A DNA stretch of 6,398 nt. Origin: WFZT01 sp964571845. GTDB taxonomy: Bacteria > Hydrothermota > Hydrothermia > B15-G9 > WFZT01. The position numbers and the translations under genes are program-made. Positions 1-5,044 of this stretch are shown here, one piece after another (position 1 is the stretch's first letter; the number at the start of each line of letters is the position of its first letter). The stretch covers positions 1-6,398 of the forward strand of contig CAZNDM010000076.1 in the NCBI GenBank assembly GCA_964571845.1, written 5' to 3'. The notes under the pieces are model-generated. The model was not told where the DNA came from and ran no database searches. It was given only the letters and a program-made list of their open reading frames with translations.

Positions 1-69
1 GGAATTTGTAAGTGTTTTTTCAAGTGGAAGGAAATGGTGGCAACTTCCCGGACTTTTCTCAGGCTCAAA
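1..69. other. Left-edge intergenic sequence, nothing recognised
   Basis: No coding signal or known element is visible here. There is a run of six T at 15-20 and a weak GGAAG/CTTCC complementarity (26-30 with 44-48). The T run could be the tail of a terminator belonging to a gene left of the window, but the hairpin that should precede it would lie mostly outside. Open frames that cross this stretch continue into the palindromic repeats and show no protein-like composition, so they are not annotated. Confidence 0.4.
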
Positions 70-101
70 CTCCTCTACACAAGACAGATGTTTTGCAGGA
101 G
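70..101. repeat. Palindromic unit 1
   Basis: CTCCT at 70-74 pairs with AGGAG at 97-101. Inside, CAAGAC (80-85) pairs with GTTTTG (90-95) using one G-T pair, around the loop AGAT. The core 79-96 is repeated at 115-132 with one change (17 of 18 identical). Confidence 0.6.
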
Positions 102-110
102 AACACCTGC

Positions 111-136
111 CCCCACAAGACAGATGTCTTGCGGGG
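111..136. repeat. Palindromic unit 2
   Basis: CCCC (111-114) pairs with GGGG (133-136), and CAAGAC (116-121) pairs perfectly with GTCTTG (126-131) around the loop AGAT. The inner and outer stems are separated by a single A/C mismatch (115/132). This is the near-identical partner of unit 1, 36 bp away, but its outer stem is different. Confidence 0.65.
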
Positions 137-152
137 CGAACTTACATTCAAA

Positions 153-188
153 CCCCTCTCTCCGCAACATGAAATGTTGCGGGGGAGG
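153..188. repeat. Palindromic unit 3, perfect 9-bp stem
   Basis: CCGCAACAT (162-170) and ATGTTGCGG (174-182) form a perfect 9-bp stem with a GAA loop. A C/T-rich 5' flank (153-161) and GGGAGG (183-188) allow partial extension. The inner stem is unrelated in sequence to those of units 4-6, although the flanks are similar. Confidence 0.7.
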
Positions 189-269
189 ATTAAGGAGGGG
201 GCAAAAAGAGCTGATTTTGACAGGGAAAAGTGGATGGGGATTTTGTTGCCCTCCCCTTTATCCCCTCCC
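181..269. repeat. Inverted repeat arms (181-204 / 246-269) around a 41-nt linker
   Basis: The reverse complement of 246-269 matches 181-204 at 19 of 24 positions by eye. Hairpin unit 3 overlaps the outer edge of the left arm and hairpin unit 4 the outer edge of the right arm. The structure is therefore hairpin, arm, linker (205-245), inverted arm, hairpin, as in a BIME made of two head-to-head REP units. The linker itself shows no recognisable feature. Confidence 0.6.
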
Positions 270-284
270 ACTTCGTGGGAGGGG
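262..284. repeat. Palindromic unit 4, perfect 10-bp stem
   Basis: CCCCTCCCAC (262-271) pairs perfectly with GTGGGAGGGG (275-284) around a TTC loop. It is followed by four more G residues. The stem differs from that of unit 5 by one compensated base pair. Confidence 0.75.
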
Positions 285-300
285 GGGGACGGTTGATGTT

Positions 301-323
301 CCCCTCCCGCACAGCGGGAGGGG
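301..323. repeat. Palindromic unit 5, perfect 10-bp stem
   Basis: CCCCTCCCGC (301-310) pairs perfectly with GCGGGAGGGG (314-323) around an ACA loop. It lies in the first copy of the 73-bp tandem duplication. Confidence 0.75.
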
Positions 324-375
324 AGGTTGTGGGTGACCCTTCCTACTTCCTGAGAGGAGAGACGATTGATGATCC

Positions 376-394
376 CCTCTCGCAAGACGGGAGG
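376..394. repeat. Palindromic unit 6
   Basis: CCTCTCG (376-382) pairs with CGGGAGG (388-394), including one T-G pair, around the loop CAAGA. The segment CAAGAC at 383-388 repeats the inner-stem half of units 1 and 2, here placed in the loop and stem base. Confidence 0.55.
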
Positions 395-441
395 TGGAAC
401 TACAGGTGAATCTTCTCACAAACGGGAGTTTAACATAAAGT

Positions 442-465
442 AAAAGGGAGTAGTTCCGAATACCC
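442..465 (-). terminator. Weak candidate terminator of the rpmF-plsX-DUF72 operon
   Basis: Read on the minus strand, 23 nt after the DUF72 stop codon, GGGTA is followed by TACTCCC and then TTTTACTTT. The stem is short (three G-C pairs plus T-A pairs with a bulge), so this is a poor intrinsic terminator. The stronger palindromes further downstream (376-394 and beyond) may do this job instead. Confidence 0.2.
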
Positions 466-487
466 TCAACGATCAAGAATCTTTCGA

Positions 488-1207
488 CTATGTGGAATGT
501 GATTTTAGAAATTCCTTAAATTTCAGAGCATCGTTGAACATGTTTGTATTGTTAAACATAACATAAACAGGTCGGTCTGCTGGTATCATACCCGCAAGCT
601 CCTCAAAATCTTCAGCCGTATACTCGTATCTATAGCCTTTTCCTCTTCCGTGCAGTCTGAAATAGGCAATCTCCCCACCGAGATACCGGTTTTTGAAAGG
701 ATCAACAGCGTGTGAAACTCCTGTTTTCTCAATTATTTCTTTGATCTTTGTCTCATCCCAGTTTCCCCGTAATTCAAGTGTGTAAACAAGATCACCTCTC
801 CACTCCTCAAAAAACCTGAGTAGATTTTCAATGTTCTCGTCTGTGGGTTTGAAAGATGCAGGAGTCTGAAATACGATAACCCTCGCATTCAGAATACTGG
901 CGCTTTTAAGTGTCAGTTCCATTGCCCTTTTCACTTCGTCAGTATCCCTGAAAAATCCAAAATTCTCGCGATTTCCAATCTCTCCTCTAAACCTCCTGTA
1001 AGTGGGGCTTGAGGAAGGATGAGTGATAACCTGAAGAGCTTTTACTGTAAATTCAAGGGTTTCCGGCGCCGAAGTTCTCCACCTTGAAAGTGTCTTTTCG
1101 TCAACAGGGGTGTAAAAAGTCTTTTGTGTCTCAACTGCATCCACACTTGCAAAAAGTTTTTTCATTGAAACAGGGAATCCACAGGTTCCAACCTTTAGGT
1201 CCTTCAT
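488..1207 (-). CDS. DUF72 (YecE-like) TIM-barrel protein
   Basis: A 239-residue DUF72 family protein of full length for the family. Members fold as a TIM barrel; no biochemical activity is firmly established to my knowledge. Family signatures in order are VGTCGFP (6-12), VETxxxFY (25-32), FTVKALQVITH (53-63), FQTPASF (113-119), ELRGNW (145-150), YFRLHGR (182-188), YVMFNN (215-220) and DALKFKEFL (226-234). It has no signal peptide or membrane segment, so it is probably cytoplasmic. It is the last gene of the leftward rpmF-plsX operon. Its ATG overlaps the plsX TGA stop as ATGA, and the nearest purine-rich segment is too far upstream to be a good ribosome site, which suggests translational coupling to plsX. 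The position where many bacteria carry fabH is taken by this gene; any link to lipid synthesis is only inference from position. Family assignment is confident, function is not. Confidence 0.92.
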   Translation of the reverse strand: MKDLKVGTCGFPVSMKKLFASVDAVETQKTFYTPVDEKTLSRWRTSAPETLEFTVKALQVITHPSSSPTYRRFRGEIGNRENFGFFRDTDEVKRAMELTLKSASILNARVIVFQTPASFKPTDENIENLLRFFEEWRGDLVYTLELRGNWDETKIKEIIEKTGVSHAVDPFKNRYLGGEIAYFRLHGRGKGYRYEYTAEDFEELAGMIPADRPVYVMFNNTNMFNDALKFKEFLKSHST

Positions 1208-2214
1208 CTGGCAAGCTTTAACTCTTCCTTGATGTGTTCGTTGACTTCTCTTTCTACATACCTCGCAGCTGTAAGAATGGCGTTTTTAATGGCAAGTGGA
1301 GTTGATCTTCCATGCCCGATGATGACAACACCATCTACTCCGAGAAGAGGTGCCCCTCCATACTCCTCATAATTTAGCCGCTGCTTTAATTTCTTGAATA
1401 CGGGTTTTAGGAAAATCCCCGCAATGGTGGCAAGAATATTTTTCTTAACCTCTTCCTTAATTAGTTTAATAAAGACATTAATGGCCCCCTCTCCGAATTT
1501 CAGCACAACATTTCCGGTAAAGCCATCTGTCAGGATAACATCTGCCACTCCCTCAAGCACATGGTTTCCTTCCACATGACCTATAAAGTTAAGATTTGGA
1601 TTTTTCTCGAGGAGGAGTCTTGCATCTTTAATAAGTTGATTCCCCTTCCCCTCTTCCTCTCCTATGGATAGGAGGGCAATTCTTGGATCTCTGACACCGA
1701 GGATAATTTCCATAAAAATCTTGGCCATAAAGGCGTATTGAAGGAGATGTTCGGGTTTTGTCTGAATGTTTGCCCCCACATCAATAACAATAGTGAACCC
1801 GCCCTCAAGGGTGGGCACCAGGGCAGCAATACCGGGACGCTGTACACCTTCGAGGCGACCAAGAATCTTCAACGAATAAGCCATTATTGCCCCGGTATTA
1901 CCTGCGGAGACAAAAGCCTCTGCCTGTCCGTCAGTAACGAGCTGTAAACCAACGGCAATGGAAGAATGAGGTTTTTTCCTGATTGCCGCTGAAGGTTTAT
2001 CGTGCATGGTTACCCTTTGAGGCGCGTCCACAATATAAATTTTCTTTCCCCTGCACTTTTTGTGCGCCTCAAGGGCATCTTTCAGGATTTTCTTGTTTCC
2101 TACGAGAAATACTTCTATCTCGTCGTTCTCTTCACAGACCTTAACGGCTCCCTCAATCTCAATATGAGGTGCCCTGTCACTGCCAAACGCATCAAGGGCT
2201 ACCTTAATACTCAT
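1204..2214 (-). CDS. plsX: Phosphate acyltransferase PlsX
   Basis: PlsX converts acyl-ACP and phosphate to acyl-phosphate, the acyl donor used by PlsY in the first step of phosphatidic acid synthesis. It is a soluble or peripheral-membrane enzyme. At 336 residues it has normal family length. Recognisable blocks are the N-terminal DAFGSDRAP (8-16), MHDKPS (70-75), SAGNTGA (103-109), DVGAN (145-149) followed by KPEHL, SIGEE (183-187), DGFTGN (230-235), YGGAPLLGV (285-293) and GHGRS (300-304). The N-terminal block usually reads DAMGGDxAP; here it is DAFGSD, a mild departure. The start lies 3 nt after the rpmF stop, with purine-rich sequence inside the 3' end of rpmF, and the stop overlaps the DUF72 start by 4 nt. 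The rpmF-plsX pairing is widespread in bacteria and strongly supports the call. Confidence 0.97.
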   Translation of the reverse strand: MSIKVALDAFGSDRAPHIEIEGAVKVCEENDEIEVFLVGNKKILKDALEAHKKCRGKKIYIVDAPQRVTMHDKPSAAIRKKPHSSIAVGLQLVTDGQAEAFVSAGNTGAIMAYSLKILGRLEGVQRPGIAALVPTLEGGFTIVIDVGANIQTKPEHLLQYAFMAKIFMEIILGVRDPRIALLSIGEEEGKGNQLIKDARLLLEKNPNLNFIGHVEGNHVLEGVADVILTDGFTGNVVLKFGEGAINVFIKLIKEEVKKNILATIAGIFLKPVFKKLKQRLNYEEYGGAPLLGVDGVVIIGHGRSTPLAIKNAILTAARYVEREVNEHIKEELKLAR

Positions 2215-2217
2215 CTT

Positions 2218-2436
2218 TTATGCCTGAGCTTCTCCCTCTGCGGCTTTCTCTTTCACCTTGACTTTTACCTCAATGACTTTTTTACCATCGTAATAGCCGC
2301 AGTAGGGACACACCCTGTGGGGGAGTTTGGGCCTCCCGCAGTTGGGACAAGTGGAGAGAGCCGGGGCCTCTGCGACATAGTGAGTACGACGCTTCCTTCC
2401 CCTCGCTCTTGAATGTCTCCTCTTTGGAACCGGCAT
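2218..2436 (-). CDS. rpmF: 50S ribosomal protein L32
   Basis: A 72-residue L32 of the large ribosomal subunit. It begins with the family signature MPVPKRRHSRARGRKRR, a basic rRNA-binding segment. Next comes a four-cysteine zinc ribbon, C30-x2-C33 and C43-x2-C46 (CPNC and CPYC), so this is the zinc-binding (C+) form. A Lys/Glu/Val-rich tail of about 16 residues makes it slightly longer than the common L32 of about 57-65 residues. The start is secured by a strong Shine-Dalgarno sequence, AAGGAGG at 2444-2450 on the minus strand, 7 nt before the ATG. It is first in the operon with plsX and DUF72, and it diverges from the radical SAM gene. Confidence 0.97.
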   Translation of the reverse strand: MPVPKRRHSRARGRKRRTHYVAEAPALSTCPNCGRPKLPHRVCPYCGYYDGKKVIEVKVKVKEKAAEGEAQA

Positions 2437-2447
2437 CTTTTCTCCTC

Positions 2448-2477
2448 CTTCCAGATTTGTTGGGTCTCAATTATAAT
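2448..2477 (+). promoter_or_regulatory. Possible promoter of the radical SAM gene
   Basis: A perfect TATAAT lies at 2472-2477 on the plus strand. The -35 region is poor (CTTCCA at 2448-2453 with 18-bp spacing). Transcription would begin near 2484, only about 10 nt before the preferred ATG at 2494, giving a very short leader. It shares most of its bases with the opposing rpmF -10 box. Confidence 0.35.
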
Positions 2478-2498
2478 GGTACACTACTGGAAAATGAA
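2470..2498 (-). promoter_or_regulatory. Probable promoter of rpmF-plsX-DUF72
   Basis: On the minus strand a perfect -10 hexamer TATAAT covers 2475-2470. A weak -35 TTCATT (3 of 6) covers 2498-2493 with 17-bp spacing. Transcription would begin near 2463, giving a leader of about 27 nt that contains the strong rpmF Shine-Dalgarno site. The -10 box overlaps the one facing the other way. Confidence 0.5.
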
Positions 2499-3765
2499 TG
2501 TCCTCCTCGTTAATCCTCCTATATACGACTTCGCTGCCCACGATTTCTGGCTGAAACCTTATGGACTCATTCATGTGGCTGGAATACTGGAAAAAGCCGG
2601 TATCCACAACCTCTTTCTCTTTGATTTTATGGACAGAACAAATCCTCTCTTTCCGCAGGGTAAAAGCGACAGGTTTGGACGAGGAAAATTTTACAGTGTT
2701 AAAATCAAAAAGCCAGACCCACTCAAAAATATCCCTCGAAATTACCGAAGGTACGGGATTCCACTGCACATCTTTAAAGATTTTCTCAATGGTATCCCTG
2801 CACCTGACTTTGTGCTCATTTCAACAGGTATGACCTACTGGTATCCGGGAATCGTCGAGGTCGTCAGGACAGTTAGATCCATATATCCTGCCTCAAAAAT
2901 CATTCTCGGGGGAATCTACTCCTCGATCATTCCCCACCACGCCAGAGAAACTATCAAACCGGATCACATCTATAAAGATATCAAAACCCTCTTTGAATTT
3001 ATGGGGATAAATCAGGAACCCGGGGAATCACCGCCACTGTGGGATCTCTACAAAAATCTTCCCTATGGGGTAGTCAAGCTCACTGACGGCTGTCCCTTCA
3101 AATGCACATACTGCGCCGTTTGGATACTCTCACCGGTTTTCAGAATAAGAAAAGTGGAGGATGTTTTTGAAGAAATCATGTACTTCAAAAATCGAGGTGT
3201 GGAAAACATAGCATTTTACGACGATGCCCTGCTAATCAACCCCTCAAAGGGGATCCTTCCTTTACTTGAAATGCTAAAAAATTCGGGACTTAACTTTCAC
3301 ACACCAAATGCCCTGCACGCAAGATTCATCACTCTCGATGTGGCAAAAGCCATGAAATCAGCGGGCTTCAGAACCATCTATCTCGGCTACGAAACCACAG
3401 ATCCTTTAAGACAAAAGGCTACAGGTGGAAAAGTAACGTCCGAACAGTTTTACAGAGCAGTTGAGAATCTTCTCACTGCAGGATTCACGCGTGATCAGAT
3501 TACCGTGTATCTCCTCATGGGACTTCCGGGTCAGCCACCCGAGGAGGTGGAACAGGGAATGTACGAAATAGCCGAGCTCGGTTTAAAAATCATGCTCTCA
3601 GAATATTCGCCTATTCCAGGTACACCCGACGGCGAAAAAGCAAGGGAGATCCTGGATATAGAGGAACCGCTACTGCAGAACAACATTGTATTTCCCCTCG
3701 TTTATTACGGTAAAGAAACGGTCAATCGTCTGAAAGCGTTGAAGAACAGACTGAACGCACGATAG
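2494..3765 (+). CDS. B12-binding-domain radical SAM protein
   Basis: A 423-residue protein of the COG1032-like radical SAM group. Residues 1-165 form a Rossmann-type cobalamin-binding-like domain: it opens with MNVLLVNPP, and a glycine pair follows a predicted beta strand at 139-140. I see no DxHxxG motif, so any cobalamin would not bind through the usual base-off histidine. The radical SAM domain follows, with the [4Fe-4S] ligands C200, C204 and C207 in CPFKCTYC, an acidic FYDD segment (241-244), YLGYETTDP (296-304), LLMGLPGQ (340-347) and EYSPIPGTP (370-378). Substrate is unknown; relatives carry out methylations or ring rearrangements. The frame is open back to 2413, inside the divergent rpmF gene. 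An ATG at 2476 falls within the -10 box, so 2494 is preferred, although its ribosome site is weak. It stands alone between two divergently or separately promoted operons. Confidence 0.88.
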   Translation: MNVLLVNPPIYDFAAHDFWLKPYGLIHVAGILEKAGIHNLFLFDFMDRTNPLFPQGKSDRFGRGKFYSVKIKKPDPLKNIPRNYRRYGIPLHIFKDFLNGIPAPDFVLISTGMTYWYPGIVEVVRTVRSIYPASKIILGGIYSSIIPHHARETIKPDHIYKDIKTLFEFMGINQEPGESPPLWDLYKNLPYGVVKLTDGCPFKCTYCAVWILSPVFRIRKVEDVFEEIMYFKNRGVENIAFYDDALLINPSKGILPLLEMLKNSGLNFHTPNALHARFITLDVAKAMKSAGFRTIYLGYETTDPLRQKATGGKVTSEQFYRAVENLLTAGFTRDQITVYLLMGLPGQPPEEVEQGMYEIAELGLKIMLSEYSPIPGTPDGEKAREILDIEEPLLQNNIVFPLVYYGKETVNRLKALKNRLNAR

Positions 3766-3811
3766 TAAACTTGGCTTTCCTGACAAATTGCCATTAAGGT
3801 AATATTAACAC

Positions 3812-3840
3812 TTGACAAACTTTAAATATAGTTTTAATCT
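3812..3840 (+). promoter_or_regulatory. Probable promoter of the arsR-nfnAB operon
   Basis: A perfect -35 TTGACA lies at 3812-3817. Candidate -10 boxes are TTTAAT at 3833-3838 (5 of 6, but only 15-bp spacing) and TAATCT at 3835-3840 (3 of 6, 17-bp spacing). Transcription would start near 3846, about 28 nt before the arsR start. The surrounding DNA is A/T-rich compared with the genes. A second TGACAAA at 3781-3787, repeating 3813-3819, could belong to a tandem upstream promoter, but its -10 is weak. Confidence 0.55.
3817..3834. promoter_or_regulatory. Candidate ArsR operator dyad
   Basis: AAACT (3817-3821) and AGTTT (3830-3834) form a perfect inverted repeat with an 8-nt A/T-rich centre, lying between the -35 and -10 boxes. 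That is where an autoregulating ArsR-family repressor would block RNA polymerase. The arms are short and such a dyad can occur by chance in A/T-rich DNA. A direct repeat AATCGAA (3841-3847 and 3853-3859, 12 bp apart) just downstream is another possible protein site. Confidence 0.3.
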
Positions 3841-3860
3841 AATCGAAACAAAAATCGAAT

Positions 3861-3867
3861 AGGAGGT
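3861..3867 (+). promoter_or_regulatory. Ribosome binding site that decides the arsR start
   Basis: AGGAGGT at 3861-3867 lies immediately before an ATG at 3868, far too close to serve it. It stands 6 nt before the next in-frame ATG at 3874, which is optimal spacing, so the protein is taken to begin with MAAKYEK. Confidence 0.8.
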
Positions 3868-3873
3868 ATGGTA

Positions 3874-4197
3874 ATGGCGGCAAAGTATGAAAAAGACATA
3901 GATGATCCCCGCAAAGATATTTTCTCTGCGCTGGCATGTGGTAGAAGGATCCTTATCCTTGAGCTCTTAAAGGAAGGAGAGAAGTGCGCCTGCGATCTCA
4001 TACCCATCCTGGGAATTGACCAGTCTGCTGTTTCAAGGCATCTGTCCATCCTCAAAAAGGCAGGTATCCTGAGATCCCGCAAAAAAGGCGTCAATGTTTA
4101 CTACAGCGTGGCAGACGACCGGGTTTACGAGCTCATCAAAATCGTTAGCGATATGGTGAGGGACAGAAATTTAAAACTGTTAGAAAAACTTAAATAA
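3874..4197 (+). CDS. ArsR/SmtB-family transcriptional regulator with CxC thiol pair
   Basis: A 107-residue winged-helix repressor of normal ArsR/SmtB length. The core has an N-terminal helix with LACGRRILILELL (20-32), then EKCACDL (36-42), a recognition helix around QSAVSRHLSILKKAGI, and a wing with RSRKKGVNVYYSV. EKCACDL matches the position of ELCVCDL, the As(III)/Sb(III)-sensing motif of classic ArsR, giving C38 and C40, with one more cysteine at C22. The protein could thus sense arsenite, another soft metal, or sulfur/redox state by disulfide or persulfide formation; the sequence cannot decide. No arsenic resistance gene (arsB, arsC, arsM) is near. Instead the stop codon is 4 nt before nfnA, so it probably controls its own operon and NfnAB. 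Family call is firm, effector is not. Confidence 0.93.
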   Translation: MAAKYEKDIDDPRKDIFSALACGRRILILELLKEGEKCACDLIPILGIDQSAVSRHLSILKKAGILRSRKKGVNVYYSVADDRVYELIKIVSDMVRDRNLKLLEKLK

Positions 4198-4201
4198 TCC
4201 T

Positions 4202-5044
4202 ATGGGTTATAAAATCCTCAAGAAAAGGGTCTTGGGGCCTGGCTCCAAGCTTATGGAGATTTATGCGCCATTTGTGGCGCGCGCAGCCAAACCTGGCCAG
4301 TTCATCATCCTCCGCGTCCACGAAAAAGGCGAGCGTATCCCACTGACAATTGCGAGAACCGATCCTGAAAACGGCGTCGTTACCATCATCTTTCAGGAAG
4401 TCGGAAAAACTACCATTCATCTCGGATTGCTCAACGAAGGCGATGAAATTGCCGACTTTGTGGGACCCCTCGGGAAACCCACTGAGATAGATAACTTCGG
4501 GACTGTTGTGGCTATTGGTGGTGGTTTCGGAACTGCTGTTCTTCTCCCAATGGTAACAGCTCTCAAAAAAGCAGGCAATAAAGTTATCACCATAATCGGT
4601 GCAAGGACAAAAGAGCTTGTCCTCCTCGAAGATGAGATGAAAAAGATCGTTGACGAGGTGCTCATAACCACAGACGACGGCTCATACGGTATGAAGGGGC
4701 TCGTCACAGACGGTCTCAGATACATAATGACGCGAGAAAAGGTTGACGCAGTCTATGCTGTCGGGCCTGTACCCATGATGAAAGCAGTGGCGGAGATGAC
4801 CCGTGAGCCTCGTATAAAAACCATCGTTAGTCTGAACCCTATAATGGTGGACGGGACCGGCATGTGTGGAGCCTGCAGGGTTGAGGTCGGCGGAAAAACA
4901 AAGTTTGCCTGCGTTGATGGACCGGAATTTGATGCCCACGAGGTAAACTTTGACCTACTCATGCAAAGGCTGAAAATGTACAGGGAGGAGGAACAGTATT
5001 CCCTGAAACTGTTTAAAGAGCAACTTGAAAAGGAGGCAGTATAA
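4202..5044 (+). CDS. nfnA: NADH-dependent ferredoxin:NADP+ oxidoreductase small subunit (NfnA/SudB)
   Basis: A 280-residue FAD/NAD-binding subunit of the PyrK/ferredoxin-NADP reductase type. With NfnB it couples ferredoxin and NADH oxidation to NADP+ reduction by flavin-based electron bifurcation; the same proteins in Pyrococcus were described as sulfide dehydrogenase. Residues 1-95 form the FAD beta barrel with RIPLTIAR (45-52). Residues 100-205 form the nucleotide domain with GGGFGTA (106-112) and AVGPVPMM (186-193). The C-terminal part carries a [2Fe-2S] site, D217, C222, C225 and C237, fitting the unusual Asp(Cys)3 ligation described for this family. The gene begins 4 nt after arsR with no Shine-Dalgarno sequence visible, so translation probably depends on coupling. 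A Glu/Lys-rich tail (261-279) ends directly at the nfnB start. A plain sulfide dehydrogenase role is equally compatible. Confidence 0.92.
   Translation: MGYKILKKRVLGPGSKLMEIYAPFVARAAKPGQFIILRVHEKGERIPLTIARTDPENGVVTIIFQEVGKTTIHLGLLNEGDEIADFVGPLGKPTEIDNFGTVVAIGGGFGTAVLLPMVTALKKAGNKVITIIGARTKELVLLEDEMKKIVDEVLITTDDGSYGMKGLVTDGLRYIMTREKVDAVYAVGPVPMMKAVAEMTREPRIKTIVSLNPIMVDGTGMCGACRVEVGGKTKFACVDGPEFDAHEVNFDLLMQRLKMYREEEQYSLKLFKEQLEKEAV

Larger units (their letters stand above)
70..409. repeat. Cluster of G/C-rich palindromic repeats (REP/BIME-like)
   Basis: At least six hairpin-forming units lie within about 340 bp, most built on the same plan: an outer C-rich arm, an inner stem that differs from unit to unit, a loop of 3-5 nt, then the matching G-rich arm. 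Hairpins are at 70-101, 111-136, 162-182, 262-284, 301-323 and 376-394. Two lie on opposite sides of an inverted repeat (181-204 with 246-269), and two are part of a 73-bp tandem duplication. The cluster lies 3' of the leftward rpmF-plsX-DUF72 operon, so it may end or protect that transcript. The plan recalls REP elements and their inverted pairs (BIMEs), but I cannot assign it to a named family without other copies from the genome. Open frames through it are low-complexity Pro/Arg/Gly-rich translations of the repeats. Confidence 0.75.
288..409. repeat. 73-bp tandem direct duplication
   Basis: Positions 288-336 and 361-409 align without gaps at an offset of 73 bp, with 35 of 49 bases identical (21 of the first 24). 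Similarity probably extends upstream: the CTTC and G-rich segment at 271-284 resembles 346-358 after a 2-nt shift. Each copy carries one hairpin, unit 5 in the first and unit 6 in the second. The second copy has decayed more. Confidence 0.65.

Noticed and set aside
12..336. Two overlapping plus-strand open frames of 94 and 100 codons at the left end
   Set aside because: They run straight through the palindromic repeats; their products are low-complexity translations of the hairpins, with no ribosome site and no family resemblance.
70..409. CRISPR array
   Set aside because: Units are palindromes of unequal length and spacing (36, about 40, about 73 bp) and are not identical repeats with unique spacers of constant length; no cas genes are nearby.
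65..476. Minus-strand open frames of 106 and 72 codons over the repeat cluster
   Set aside because: Same reason: Pro/Arg/Gly/Ser-rich repeat translation, overlapping each other, no start signals.
2413..2493. Upstream extension of the radical SAM gene to the ATG at 2413 or 2476
   Set aside because: 2413 lies inside the divergent rpmF coding region and upstream of the shared -10 box; 2476 lies within that box. Family proteins begin at the MNVLLVNPP-like segment encoded from 2494.
3787..3803. Hairpin ATTGCC-attaa-GGTAAT after the radical SAM gene as a terminator
   Set aside because: Six pairs including one G-T, with no following T run; too weak to call. It may be chance in an A/T-rich spacer.
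3868..3873. ATG at 3868 as the start of arsR
   Set aside because: Only 1 nt separates it from AGGAGGT; the ATG at 3874 has ideal spacing.
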